A stretch of DNA of 64,000 nucleotides from Flammeovirga sp. OC4 (GCF_000812565.1 NZ_JTAM01000006.1:1-64000); one strand, 5' to 3'; counted from the stretch's first letter, positions 45,988-54,464 are shown. Numbers and translations: made by a program. The notes: generated by a model not told the origin, from the letters alone.

Positions 45988-46773
45988 CTAGAACTGCATA
46001 TTTAATCCTCCATAAACTTGGAATGTAGGTTGACCTGTTCCATGCACAATCACACTTGGTTGTGGTTCAACAAAGAAGTTTAAAACCGTTTTATCTAGTT
46101 TAACAACTTTACCAACACCTAAGCCGATTGGAACTGCATAGTTACCAGTTTCCATGTCAAAAGTCATGATTGGTGCACCTCTGAAGTATAATCCTTTCCC
46201 TAATTGCCAGAAGTAGAAAGGTTGTACCGCTAATAAGTTCACACCATCACGGCTTGGATCTCCACCGATATCTGTTCTCCATGTTACTAGCCCACCATAT
46301 TGGAATTGAGGACTAGCAATAGCATAAACAACAGCAGCAGCACCTAATGTATTTTTACCACTTCCTAAAGTGGCATCACTTGCCGTATTGAAACTTGCAG
46401 ATGGACCAAATCCAAAAGTGATTTTTGGTTTCATTACACCTAAATAGAAAGCTGTTAAGTCAATATCACCTAAGCCCGACTTACTGAAATTAGTCGTTTC
46501 ATTATTGATAAATCGAGTTTCCAATGGAGCTGATAATCTCCATAACACACGACCTGTAGGCATGGCAAAACGCATCCAAGTGGAGTTTGCAGCGCCACCT
46601 GTTGTTTCATTCAGAGCCGGACGAGCATAATGCTGAATATTAAAAGCAACTAGGTCCGCCAAAGGATTATTGGCTTTAGCTAATTCTTCTGCTGAAGGTC
46701 CTTTTTTATCCTGAGCATATAAGGACATTAAACTTAAAAGTAAAATAGCAATTGAAGTGATGAATTTTTTCAT
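45988..46773 (-). CDS. outer membrane beta-barrel (neuromedin U / phenol MetA-like) protein
   Basis: 261 residues with a signal peptide ending LYAQ. After a short plug (PSAEELAKANNPLADL) the sequence is a run of alternating amphipathic strands (MRFAMPTGRVLWRLSAPLE, LGDIDLTAFYLGVMKPKITFGFGPSASFNTAS) ending in an aromatic residue (GGLNMQF), as expected of an outer membrane barrel. It resembles proteins named neuromedin U or the MetA-pathway barrel family, thought to be small channels. First of three genes with the shared operator; its upstream 128 bp are almost the same as those of the next gene. Confidence 0.75.
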   Translation of the reverse strand: MKKFITSIAILLLSLMSLYAQDKKGPSAEELAKANNPLADLVAFNIQHYARPALNETTGGAANSTWMRFAMPTGRVLWRLSAPLETRFINNETTNFSKSGLGDIDLTAFYLGVMKPKITFGFGPSASFNTASDATLGSGKNTLGAAAVVYAIASPQFQYGGLVTWRTDIGGDPSRDGVNLLAVQPFYFWQLGKGLYFRGAPIMTFDMETGNYAVPIGLGVGKVVKLDKTVLNFFVEPQPSVIVHGTGQPTFQVYGGLNMQF

Positions 46774-46898
46774 TTTCTTAGAATTTAGATTGATAAATGA
46801 GATTGTTTAATTATCTATTACAAAGGTGGTTATATCTCAGTTTCTATCCTTTAGGGAAAGGTTAGATCTGAAAAATTAGGGTTTCCCTTAGTTTTTGA
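46771..46898. repeat. 128-bp repeated promoter/leader block, copy A
   Basis: Spans from the start codon of the beta-barrel gene upstream through its -7 box, two operator-like sites and a T-rich end. It aligns without gaps to copy B (48626-48753) with about 118 of 128 positions equal by eye; differences cluster in two short stretches. The match stops at the coding regions, which are unrelated. Confidence 0.85.
46821..46890 (-). promoter_or_regulatory. operator and -7 box of the beta-barrel gene
   Basis: The operator, TTAGGGTTTCCCTTA on the plus strand (46876-46890, inverted repeat AGGG-TTT-CCCT), lies 49 bp upstream of a CACCTTTG -7 box (46821-46828). A second site, CCTTTAGGGAAAGG (46848-46861), holds the same AGGGAAA half in opposite orientation. 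The first site would centre near -62 to -67 from the transcript start, a usual position for an activator. Confidence 0.65.
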
Positions 46899-46923
46899 AT
46901 TGATAGAATTGAATACAAAAAAA

Positions 46924-46941
46924 AGCCCTCCGAAGAGGGCT
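46924..46941 (-). terminator. terminator of the propeller-like gene
   Basis: AGCCCTC-CGAA-GAGGGCT, with a T run after it on the minus strand. The same 18 bases end the DUF1254 gene at 48778-48795. Confidence 0.85.
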
Positions 46942-46996
46942 CAAAAATATATCTACGCATGATCGTAGTTCTCTCTAAAAATTGATATGAGAATTA

Positions 46997-48628
46997 TTAT
47001 TTTTCAAAATTAATACGTTTCGCACTGAAGAATCCACCAAGGATTAAGTCACCATCTTCAAGGAAGTAACCGATACCACCCCAGTTGTTGTAGTAAGCAC
47101 TTTCAGTTGGCATTTTCCAACGACCTACCATTTCACCAGTGTTCCAATCCAAACCAGTGTATTCATAGTTCAAACCTACTTTGTTGGCAAAGTAAATGAC
47201 ATTAGATTTGGCTGAAACGTGAGGTACCATTGTGTCTGTATTGTCAATCGTCATATTAGTCCATGACTTTTCGAATTTGTTTTCTTCTGTATTCCAAACA
47301 AACTGTTGGATACCTCTTGGAGCATGACGAGTGACACCTGATGTCATCGCATTACCAAAAATATCTCCTCTTGTTTCTGAAGGCTCAGGGAAGGTACAGT
47401 TAATAACAACGACTCTATTTCCCATTACAACAGGAGAAGGTTCGATAGTAAGATCGCTGACATCTACTCTGATTTGATCCGCAATTCTACGTGATTTTGT
47501 ACCTTCTTTTTGTTTAAAGTTGGACGGGATTTGATCTCGCCAGAAAGCGACTAGTTTTGTTCCGTTTTCATCAGCATCAGCGATAAGAACCAATTTGTCT
47601 TCATCACCACCGAAGCCCATTAAAGTAGGAGTTGTACCACTACCACGAGATAACGCACCCATAGCGACTGCTTTTTCACCGTCCATGGTATCATAAGGTG
47701 CTTTCCAACCACCATCTTTTTCATTATAAGATAGTTTTTTTCCTGTCCATACTACCTTGTACATATTTTCAGAAGTCACCACGTAAATACCTGTTTCGTC
47801 GAAAGCGATACTGTTATCTACAATTTCACCAGGGAACGTGATATAACCTTTTAGATCTAAATCACGAGAATATAAACCTACCATTCCTGGAGCGGCAACC
47901 GCCAAGTGTCCATCGTAAGTCATACCAAAACCAACGGCTCTCGTTACATTTTTTGCTAGATCAGCAGGAAGACCGTCTGTAATATTGGCTGTTTTTACCA
48001 ATTGTTGAGGTGTATTTACATCATTATTATCTGTTGATTTCATAATGTTTACACCGCTATACATAGAGTAGTGGTAGCCCTCATTATCAAACAAGTTATA
48101 TACACCATTGGCTACTGTTTTAAAGGTGAAACCAAGCTCTGCCATATTTTTTGATTCTGCTAAAATGGCTTTATCATCATGGGCAAAACGTGCTTTGTCC
48201 ATACGTTCTACTACTTCCATTATTTCATCTGGATTAGCACCTTCTAAGCCTGGGTAAGGTAAGAAAGAAACCTGCTCGAACTGATCGCCAGTAGCAAGTA
48301 CTTTTCTAACTCCATTTACACTGCTAATCATGATAATTCTATCTTTTCCAATATGTTTCGTGGTAGGATTGGAGTTGAAAACGGCAGGGATAGTTTTTAC
48401 TTGATCTTTATTTAATTGCATACTAAATGCTGGACCTGCAATAGGTGATACATCCGTTTGTGCTGGGTTATGATGTGAGGTAGGATAAACACTTTCAGTT
48501 AACCAAGGGTTCGTTTGTGGTAAAGCATTCATCTTACTATTAGGGTGATCTGTTTGTGCTAATGCCTGAAAACTAGATGCTACCATAAGACTTGCAATTA
48601 CCGCTTTTTTTGAATTTAAATTAATCAT
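46997..48628 (-). CDS. exported protein of unknown function, propeller-like
   Basis: 543 residues with a signal peptide ending QALA. The rest is beta-rich, with repeated strand pairs such as GRDLDLKGYITFPGEIVDNSIAFDETGIYVVTSENMYKVVW and KLVLIADADENGTKLVAFW, suggesting a beta-propeller. No cysteine-rich or catalytic motif was recognised and no family could be named. It has its own promoter block, almost the same as that of the barrel gene, and a terminator identical to that of the DUF1254 gene, so it is transcribed alone but likely co-regulated with both. Confidence 0.65.
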   Translation of the reverse strand: MINLNSKKAVIASLMVASSFQALAQTDHPNSKMNALPQTNPWLTESVYPTSHHNPAQTDVSPIAGPAFSMQLNKDQVKTIPAVFNSNPTTKHIGKDRIIMISSVNGVRKVLATGDQFEQVSFLPYPGLEGANPDEIMEVVERMDKARFAHDDKAILAESKNMAELGFTFKTVANGVYNLFDNEGYHYSMYSGVNIMKSTDNNDVNTPQQLVKTANITDGLPADLAKNVTRAVGFGMTYDGHLAVAAPGMVGLYSRDLDLKGYITFPGEIVDNSIAFDETGIYVVTSENMYKVVWTGKKLSYNEKDGGWKAPYDTMDGEKAVAMGALSRGSGTTPTLMGFGGDEDKLVLIADADENGTKLVAFWRDQIPSNFKQKEGTKSRRIADQIRVDVSDLTIEPSPVVMGNRVVVINCTFPEPSETRGDIFGNAMTSGVTRHAPRGIQQFVWNTEENKFEKSWTNMTIDNTDTMVPHVSAKSNVIYFANKVGLNYEYTGLDWNTGEMVGRWKMPTESAYYNNWGGIGYFLEDGDLILGGFFSAKRINFEK

Positions 48629-48753
48629 TTTCTTATTGTTTAGATTGATAAATGAGATTGTTTAATTATCTATTACAAAGGTGGTTGTATTCTCATTCCT
48701 ATCCTTTAGGGAAAGGTTAGATCTGAAAAATTAGGGTTTCCCTTAGTTTTTGA
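48626..48753. repeat. 128-bp repeated promoter/leader block, copy B
   Basis: Second copy of the block described at 46771-46898. It begins at the start codon of the propeller-like gene. The T-run and an 18-bp terminator of the neighbour follow in both copies, so the duplicated unit seems to be terminator, operator, promoter and leader. Confidence 0.85.
48676..48745 (-). promoter_or_regulatory. operator and -7 box of the propeller-like gene
   Basis: Operator TTAGGGTTTCCCTTA (48731-48745) 49 bp upstream of CACCTTTG (48676-48683). The inverted second site CCTTTAGGGAAAGG is at 48703-48716. Geometry is the same as in copy A. Confidence 0.65.
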
Positions 48754-48777
48754 TATTTAAATTTTTGGCATAAAAAA

Positions 48778-48795
48778 AGCCCTCCGAAGAGGGCT
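48778..48795 (-). terminator. terminator of the DUF1254 gene
   Basis: AGCCCTC-CGAA-GAGGGCT followed by a T run on the minus strand, identical to the hairpin at 46924-46941. Confidence 0.85.
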
Positions 48796-48824
48796 TAATG
48801 GTATCATTAAATAAAGGTATTTTC

Positions 48825-50318
48825 TTAATATGACTTTTTCTCAATATCAGGCAGTACCCAAGTACGGTCTACAACTTCTTTTCCAGGAGAATAGAATCTG
48901 AAGTAAGGGAACCACGCACGACCTTCTTCGGTTTGAATCCAATTGCTTTCAAATCCTTTTGGAGCTTTTGGACCAAAGTAAAGGTCAATAGAGCCGTTCA
49001 TATTTACTTTTAAATCTTGTCTTGAAGATAGATCTGCTTTTTGCATCTCATTTTGTAGGAGTGTACGAGTATTGACTTCATACAATGTCACCGACCAGAA
49101 TGCTTTGGCAGGAGGATTATCAGGAAGACGTAAACGGTAATTCTGTCCACCGTCTAACCAATCGCCATCCGCATCTTTATAAGAAGTAAGGTAAACTTGA
49201 CCATATCCACCATTGACCATACCATGCATAGCGATGTCATTCGAAACGGCTTCATAGAACCAAGCGGCACGTCCGTCTAAAGCATCCATATTTTCACGAC
49301 GTTGGTTTGGAGGAGAAGTAGTAGCAATTTCCCACACTGATCCCTCCATGTATGGAGCATCCTCAAGGCGTTCTGTTCCATCAAAATCTATCGCTTTCGT
49401 CATTGCTTCCCCAACGTAAGCGGCTTCTGTTAGAATTTCTTTTTGATAAGCTGTAGGTTCAAAAGGTTTTCCTCTTTCGATACCTAGCGGTTTCAACATC
49501 GCCATAAAGAAACGGTCTCTTTCATGAATAGGACCATTGGCATTGATGCCTTCCGCTAAGCGTTCAAAATATTCCAAACCTCTTGGTGCAGCTGCCATCC
49601 AAGGTCTTTCATTGGTTTCAATATATCCTCTAGGATGTGGATCTTCTCGCTCTGAATAAGGATAGATATTGTAATTGTCCAATACCTTCATTCTTTCCTC
49701 TTTGTCAGGTGACATTAAGCGAAGACCTGTCATGACTGAATTAGTATTTGACCTTACCACTTTATATTCTGATAAATCACCTTCTGGCATTTTCGTTTCA
49801 GGTCCTAATATCAAGAACTTAGTAGGTTCAGTAAAACTAGCCAAACCAATTTGCCACATGTTTGACATAGATCCCCTAACACCTCCTTCAGGCACTTCCA
49901 TAATCCAAGGATCATCTTGCACTTCTATAAATGTAAGTGCATAGGGAGTGGTGGCATTATAGGTTAATCCACCCACTCTATCTTTATAGGATTCATGGAG
50001 AATTATTTGTCCATTTTTTAAGCCTAATTCATGATGAAAAGAATGTTGCCATTGTAAAAAAGAAACATAAGGTGTGGCCCAAATATACGCTTGGGTAGCA
50101 CGTTGGAAATCCATTTCATCAAACAAAAGATGTACAGTTTCTTCTGTAGGATAACCATTTTCAAAACCATGAGTAAAGTCTAATTTCCCAATCCTAGTAT
50201 CCATTGAATTAGAATCTGTTTTGGTTTCTTTAACAGTTTCAGTAGTTGGCAGGGTCGTATTACAGCCAGATAATAGCACTGAAGCTAACGCTACTTTAGC
50301 AATGATATCTTTTTTCAT
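48825..50318 (-). CDS. DUF1254/DUF1214 lipoprotein
   Basis: 497 residues. A lipoprotein signal peptide (MKKDIIAKVALASVLLSGC, lipobox LSGC) is followed by a DUF1254 domain (about 75-200, with QRATQAYIWATPYVSFLQW and PYALTFIEVQDDPWIMEVPEGG) and a DUF1214 domain (about 370-480, with NPPAKAFWSVTLYEVNTRTLLQNEM and LYFGPKAPKG). Enzymatic role of the family is unknown. The frame is open to an upstream ATG at 50372, but the ATG at 50318 begins the signal peptide. Its operator lies in the 178-bp gap shared with the response regulator. Confidence 0.85.
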   Translation of the reverse strand: MKKDIIAKVALASVLLSGCNTTLPTTETVKETKTDSNSMDTRIGKLDFTHGFENGYPTEETVHLLFDEMDFQRATQAYIWATPYVSFLQWQHSFHHELGLKNGQIILHESYKDRVGGLTYNATTPYALTFIEVQDDPWIMEVPEGGVRGSMSNMWQIGLASFTEPTKFLILGPETKMPEGDLSEYKVVRSNTNSVMTGLRLMSPDKEERMKVLDNYNIYPYSEREDPHPRGYIETNERPWMAAAPRGLEYFERLAEGINANGPIHERDRFFMAMLKPLGIERGKPFEPTAYQKEILTEAAYVGEAMTKAIDFDGTERLEDAPYMEGSVWEIATTSPPNQRRENMDALDGRAAWFYEAVSNDIAMHGMVNGGYGQVYLTSYKDADGDWLDGGQNYRLRLPDNPPAKAFWSVTLYEVNTRTLLQNEMQKADLSSRQDLKVNMNGSIDLYFGPKAPKGFESNWIQTEEGRAWFPYFRFYSPGKEVVDRTWVLPDIEKKSY

Positions 50319-50350
50319 TTTCTTGATGATTTGATTGATTTTTGATATTA

Positions 50351-50421
50351 CAAAGCTACGGCGAGTGCTCACCTTAACCGATGGTGAAATTCTGAAAATA
50401 GAAAAACTAGGGTTTCCCTTA
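50351..50421 (-). promoter_or_regulatory. operator and -7 box of the DUF1254 gene
   Basis: Operator CTAGGGTTTCCCTTA (50407-50421) 50 bp upstream of an exact TAGCTTTG -7 box (50351-50358). The operator core and its A/T flanks (GAAAAA before, CTTTTT after) match copies A and B, while the sequence between operator and -7 box differs. The site may also act on the response regulator gene, which starts 76 bp to the right. Confidence 0.65.
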
Positions 50422-50496
50422 CTTTTTCAAACAACATTAAAAAGTGATGGTTATATTTAATAGAAAATTAAAAGCTCTTCCATTTTAAAAAACACT

Positions 50497-51144
50497 ATGA
50501 TTAAAATATTTTTAGTAGACGACCATGAAATGATCCGTGAAGGTTTAAAAACCTATTTTGAAAAATCTTCAGAAATAGAATGTATCGGAGAAGCAGAGAA
50601 TGGTTTAGATTGTCTTGAAAAATTAAAATCATCCCAACCCAATATTGTAGTGACTGACTTGAATATGCCGGAAATGGACGGTATAGAACTAGCCAAACAG
50701 GTGAGTAGTCTTCACCCTGCTATAAAAGTTTTAGGTTTGACCATGATGGATGACCATAGACATGTGAAACAGTTTTTAGCTGAAGGGGCAAGTGGTTATT
50801 TACTGAAAGACTGTAAGCAGGAAGAGTTATTGATGGCAATTAAAACAGTAGCAACTGGCGGTACTTATTTTTCTCCTAAAGTCACGGAAATAATCATCAA
50901 TAGTATCCAAAAAACAAAGCCTCACGCTAAAAGAATGGTTACTGAGGTGAAATTATCCAAAAGAGAAAAAGAGGTGTTGGAACTGATTCTAAAAGAATAT
51001 TCTAATACTGAAATTGCAGAAGCTTTGTTTGTAAGTATGAAAACAGTGGAGGCACACAAACGGAACCTTTTGGTAAAAACAGGGAGTAAAAATATTGCAG
51101 GATTAATCCTTTACGTAATAGGAACCAACTTGATTGACTTTTAA
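50497..51144 (+). CDS. NarL/LuxR-family response regulator
   Basis: 215 residues. A receiver domain (1-120) has acidic residues DD at 8-9, phospho-acceptor Asp54 in TDLNMPEMDG and Lys in YLLKD. A LuxR-type HTH (about 150-212) contains LSKREKEVLELILKEYSNTEIAE and VSMKTVEAHKRNLLVKTG. Phosphorylation would allow dimer binding to DNA. It is divergent from the DUF1254 gene and convergent with a histidine kinase, with stop codons overlapping by 4 bp. The nearby shared operator sites make it the likely regulator of the three exported-protein genes. Confidence 0.93.
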   Translation: MIKIFLVDDHEMIREGLKTYFEKSSEIECIGEAENGLDCLEKLKSSQPNIVVTDLNMPEMDGIELAKQVSSLHPAIKVLGLTMMDDHRHVKQFLAEGASGYLLKDCKQEELLMAIKTVATGGTYFSPKVTEIIINSIQKTKPHAKRMVTEVKLSKREKEVLELILKEYSNTEIAEALFVSMKTVEAHKRNLLVKTGSKNIAGLILYVIGTNLIDF

Positions 51145-53825
51145 ATCGTCTTTGAAATTTCAACAATAATAGTTGTACCCTCATTCTCTCTACTGTCTAC
51201 TTCCAAGGAACCGTTGATGGCATCTAGTCTGTTTCTGATGTTTCTGAAACCATGCCCTTCTTTGTCTTTTAATTTGGAAGTGTCAAAACCAATTCCATTG
51301 TCTTCAACCGTCAATGAGTAGGTATCTTCATAATCATACAACTGAATATTGACTTCAGAAGCCTTGGCATATTTCATGACATTATTCAGACTTTCCTGTA
51401 ATATTCTGTAAAGCGTAATTTCTATCTGTTGGTTTGGAAGTCGTTCAGACGCTAAGTTATGTTGAAAATCAAAAGTAATTTCATCCGTTGAATTATTCAT
51501 ATCATCTATCAACATCTGACAAGCCGCTAAAACGCCATAATCCACAATGGATTTCGGCATCAGAACATGAGCGACTCCTCTGGCTTCTTCTATAGATCGT
51601 TCTAAGTATTTCCACCCCAATTCAAACTTCTCCTTAATGCTTTCTGGAATATCTTTCATTTTACTTCTAAAATATCGGATGTTCATAAAGCTGATAATTA
51701 GCGTCTGTTGCAAGCCATCGTGGATTTCCTTAGAAATACGACTTCTTTCAGCGTCTTCCGTTCTTAAAATGGCTTCAAGCATTTCTTGATTTTTCAGCTT
51801 TTGAACAGTGATGTCGGTATGCGTGCCCACTATTCGGAGTGGTTTATTTTGCTCATCTTTTTCAACAATTTTTCCTTTCGATTGCACCCAAACTATTTTT
51901 CCATTTTTGCCTATCAAGCGGTATTCATCTTCCAGAAAATCGGATTTTTGTCTTATGGCAAACAAGTGGTGAGTTTTTCGGGTTGCTATCTTTTTTTCTT
52001 CAGAATGCAGTAAGTCATAAATACTATCTCTCGTTTCAGGAAACTCATAAGGTTCAAACCCCAGCATTGTATAAATGGCAGGGCTAAAAGAAATCTTATC
52101 ATCTTTTACATTATAATCCCATATACCATCATTAGAAGCATCCAAAGCATAGCTGTAGCGTTCATCACTTGCCTTTAGTTCTTTGTTGATCTTTGTAATT
52201 TCAGAGGTTCTTTCTTCTACCTTTTTCTCTAAATTTTCATTCAGCCCTTTCAACTCATCGGTAAGGGTGGTAAGTTTTTTATTTTGTGAAGTGATAGTGT
52301 TATTTTGATTATTGATAGTCTGATTCCTTCTATAAAGTAAAACTACTGATATGATTACAATCAGAAGGATAACTAAGGAAAGACGGAGTTGTGTAGTACT
52401 CTTTTCAAGTTTTGCCGTTTGAATCGCTTTTTGCTTTTCAAAAGCAAGGCTGTCCGCTAGTGCCCTTTTATCATAATTATACTTTAATTCTTTTCGTACA
52501 ATTTCTTTTTGGTTTTTGTCATTACCAATGCTGTCTCTAGCAATAATATAATTTCTGTAAGCTTCAAAAGCGAGGGTTTTATTACCAGCTTTTTCATACG
52601 CTTTGTAAAGGTCTTCGGCTACATTTTTTTGGATTTCAATATCAGAATCAATCGCTAGTTCATAGGCTTTTTCAAAGTTGGTGATCGCCAATTTATTTTT
52701 ACCAATAACAGTATAATATCTTCCTAGAGCCTGATGTGATTTCGCTATCCCTGCAACATCCTTCAGTTGCTTATATAAGTCAAAAGCAGTGTTGATATCT
52801 TTTATTCCTTTATCAAGTTGATTGATTGTAATGTACAATACTCCTCGTTTGAGAAGAACATTCGCAATTCCATTTTTGTCCTTAATTTCTTCAGATAGGG
52901 GAACACATTTATTGAAAACCGATAATGCTTTATCATATTCCCCTGTTTCAAAATAAATAGAACCCACATTGGTGAGGTTATAGAGAATATTTCTTTTGTT
53001 GTTGAGTTTTGTCCATACCTCAAGGCTTTTCTCATTGTATTCAAAAAATTTATCATTATCACCTAATTTTTGATACATCTGAGCAATGTTAGTATAAACA
53101 TAGGCGATAGAGCTTTCATCCTTTTCCTTCTCGTTAATTGCCAAACTCTTCATATATAAATCCATTGCTCCTTGGTAATCCCCTAATCTTTCTTTGAGTA
53201 AAGCATAGTTAAGCATAGGTATATTTGTCTTGTGTGGTAGATCGACTTCAATGTAAAGTCTAATACTTTCTTCAAAATTAGCAGCGGCACTGTCATACTG
53301 ATTTTGACTCATATTGATGATACCGATATTAGAAGAGATATTGGCTACTCCTCTTTTATTACCCATCATTTCTACCCTCTTTTTGCTTTCCTTGTAATAC
53401 GAAATAGCATGGTCATAGTCTCCCATATAATAATAACTCACACCTATAAGGTAAAGCGAATTGGCGATAGAGAGACTATCATCCGTTTTTTCTGCGATTA
53501 TTAGTGCCTCCTTGTAGGCTTGTATAGCTTCTTCATTTTTTGAATTTCTTCTTAAAACTCTTCCCAACTGCATATAGGTTTGCTGCTCAATAATTCCGTT
53601 TTCTTTGGCAAAAGCGACAGACATTTCGATAAAGTGAAGGGCACTGTCTGCATTAATTTTTAGATAATGTTCGGAGTATTCATTCAGTGCATTTACCCTT
53701 TCTTTTTGATCAATAGATTCATCAATCCAAACACCCCAAAGTGAATCACCTTTTTGGGCATTAGCTATATTTAAATAAATAATTAAGGAGAATAGAATAG
53801 TAAATGTTCGGAGAGGAGATGACAT
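51141..53825 (-). CDS. TPR-PAS sensor histidine kinase (HisKA_3)
   Basis: 894 residues: signal peptide (ends ANAQ), about eight TPR units in the periplasm (30-440), one membrane helix (about 477-498), a coiled coil, a PAS/PAC domain (about 550-670, DASNDGIWDYNVKDD), then a HisKA_3 dimerisation helix with His in SKEIHDGLQQ (near 702) and a HATPase domain with VEDNGIGFD and GHGFRNIRNRLDAINGSLEV. The HisKA_3 class pairs with NarL-type regulators, so the convergent neighbour is its probable partner. Ends within the neighbour's stop codon. Confidence 0.92.
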   Translation of the reverse strand: MSSPLRTFTILFSLIIYLNIANAQKGDSLWGVWIDESIDQKERVNALNEYSEHYLKINADSALHFIEMSVAFAKENGIIEQQTYMQLGRVLRRNSKNEEAIQAYKEALIIAEKTDDSLSIANSLYLIGVSYYYMGDYDHAISYYKESKKRVEMMGNKRGVANISSNIGIINMSQNQYDSAAANFEESIRLYIEVDLPHKTNIPMLNYALLKERLGDYQGAMDLYMKSLAINEKEKDESSIAYVYTNIAQMYQKLGDNDKFFEYNEKSLEVWTKLNNKRNILYNLTNVGSIYFETGEYDKALSVFNKCVPLSEEIKDKNGIANVLLKRGVLYITINQLDKGIKDINTAFDLYKQLKDVAGIAKSHQALGRYYTVIGKNKLAITNFEKAYELAIDSDIEIQKNVAEDLYKAYEKAGNKTLAFEAYRNYIIARDSIGNDKNQKEIVRKELKYNYDKRALADSLAFEKQKAIQTAKLEKSTTQLRLSLVILLIVIISVVLLYRRNQTINNQNNTITSQNKKLTTLTDELKGLNENLEKKVEERTSEITKINKELKASDERYSYALDASNDGIWDYNVKDDKISFSPAIYTMLGFEPYEFPETRDSIYDLLHSEEKKIATRKTHHLFAIRQKSDFLEDEYRLIGKNGKIVWVQSKGKIVEKDEQNKPLRIVGTHTDITVQKLKNQEMLEAILRTEDAERSRISKEIHDGLQQTLIISFMNIRYFRSKMKDIPESIKEKFELGWKYLERSIEEARGVAHVLMPKSIVDYGVLAACQMLIDDMNNSTDEITFDFQHNLASERLPNQQIEITLYRILQESLNNVMKYAKASEVNIQLYDYEDTYSLTVEDNGIGFDTSKLKDKEGHGFRNIRNRLDAINGSLEVDSRENEGTTIIVEISKTI

Positions 53826-53900
53826 AGTAATGAGTTACTGATTTGATTACTTTTTACAAAATAAAAAATATTCAACTGTCATTTTCAAAAGGGCATAAAA

Positions 53901-53930
53901 AAAGCATCAAACCGTATGATTTGATGCTTT
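53901..53930 (-). terminator. terminator of the second tRNA-Ser
   Basis: AAAGCATCAAA pairs with TTTGATGCTTT around an 8-nt loop; T run follows on the minus strand. Confidence 0.85.
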
Positions 53931-53937
53931 GCGTTTG

Positions 53938-54022
53938 CAGAGAGTGAGGGATTCGAACCCCCGGTACCTCGCGGTACAATGGTTTTCAAGACCACCGCAT
54001 TCGACCACTCTGCCAACTCTCT
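53938..54022 (-). tRNA. tRNA-Ser (anticodon UGA), second copy
   Basis: 85 nt, identical to the copy at 7450-7534 and with no encoded CCA. Its upstream CATATTTGCACCCG is also shared (54045-54058), with the -7 box at 54051-54058. Confidence 0.95.
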
Positions 54023-54050
54023 ATGTGCTATCTTTGTGTGATAGCGGGTG

Positions 54051-54058
54051 CAAATATG
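54051..54058 (-). promoter_or_regulatory. -7 box of the second tRNA-Ser
   Basis: CATATTTG on the minus strand, one base from TAnnTTTG and followed by CACCCG, as at the first copy. Confidence 0.5.
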
Positions 54059-54200
54059 TGGGATAATTTTGAATTCGCCAAACATATTTTGAATTTATTT
54101 TTGATGTTAGTTTTAATCTGTTGTTTTTTAGTGATTTAAATTATAAATAAAATAGAAATTAATTTTCTAAATACATAAAAAACTAACTATAGGATACAAA

Positions 54201-54227
54201 AAAAGCTTACCCAAATGGATAAGCTTT
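54201..54227 (-). terminator. terminator of the tRNA-Phe pair
   Basis: AAAGCTTA pairs with TAAGCTTT around a 10-nt loop; T run after it on the minus strand. It starts 8 bp past the tRNA 3' end. Confidence 0.8.
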
Positions 54228-54234
54228 GCTTTTG

Positions 54235-54307
54235 TGGTGTTGGGCGGATTCGAACCGCCGACACACGGATTTTCAGTCCGATGCTCTACCAACTGAGCTA
54301 CAACACC
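54235..54307 (-). tRNA. tRNA-Phe (anticodon GAA)
   Basis: 73 nt, class I. Acceptor GGUGUUG pairs with CAACACC, discriminator A, no encoded CCA. Anticodon loop CUGAAAA gives GAA. The anticodon stem has a U-U mismatch at its first pair (27-43). The sequence is the same as that of its neighbour 39 bp upstream. Confidence 0.95.
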
Positions 54308-54346
54308 GGGAAACTATTTTAGAGTCTTGTTTAACCTTTAGACTTG

Positions 54347-54419
54347 TGGTGTTGGGCGGATTCGAACCGCCGACACACGGATTTTCAGTCCGATGCTCTA
54401 CCAACTGAGCTACAACACC
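54347..54419 (-). tRNA. tRNA-Phe (anticodon GAA), tandem copy
   Basis: 73 nt, identical to the copy at 54235-54307 and 39 bp before it on the minus strand. The two are probably processed from one transcript, starting from a CACTTTTG box at 54457-54464. Confidence 0.95.
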
Positions 54420-54456
54420 AGATACTTCAAAAGTACCTTTTTCGCTTAAAGCGATG

Positions 54457-54464
54457 CAAAAGTG
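54457..54464 (-). promoter_or_regulatory. -7 box of the tRNA-Phe pair
   Basis: CACTTTTG followed by CATC on the minus strand, one base from TAnnTTTG, about 38 bp before the first tRNA. Confidence 0.45.
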
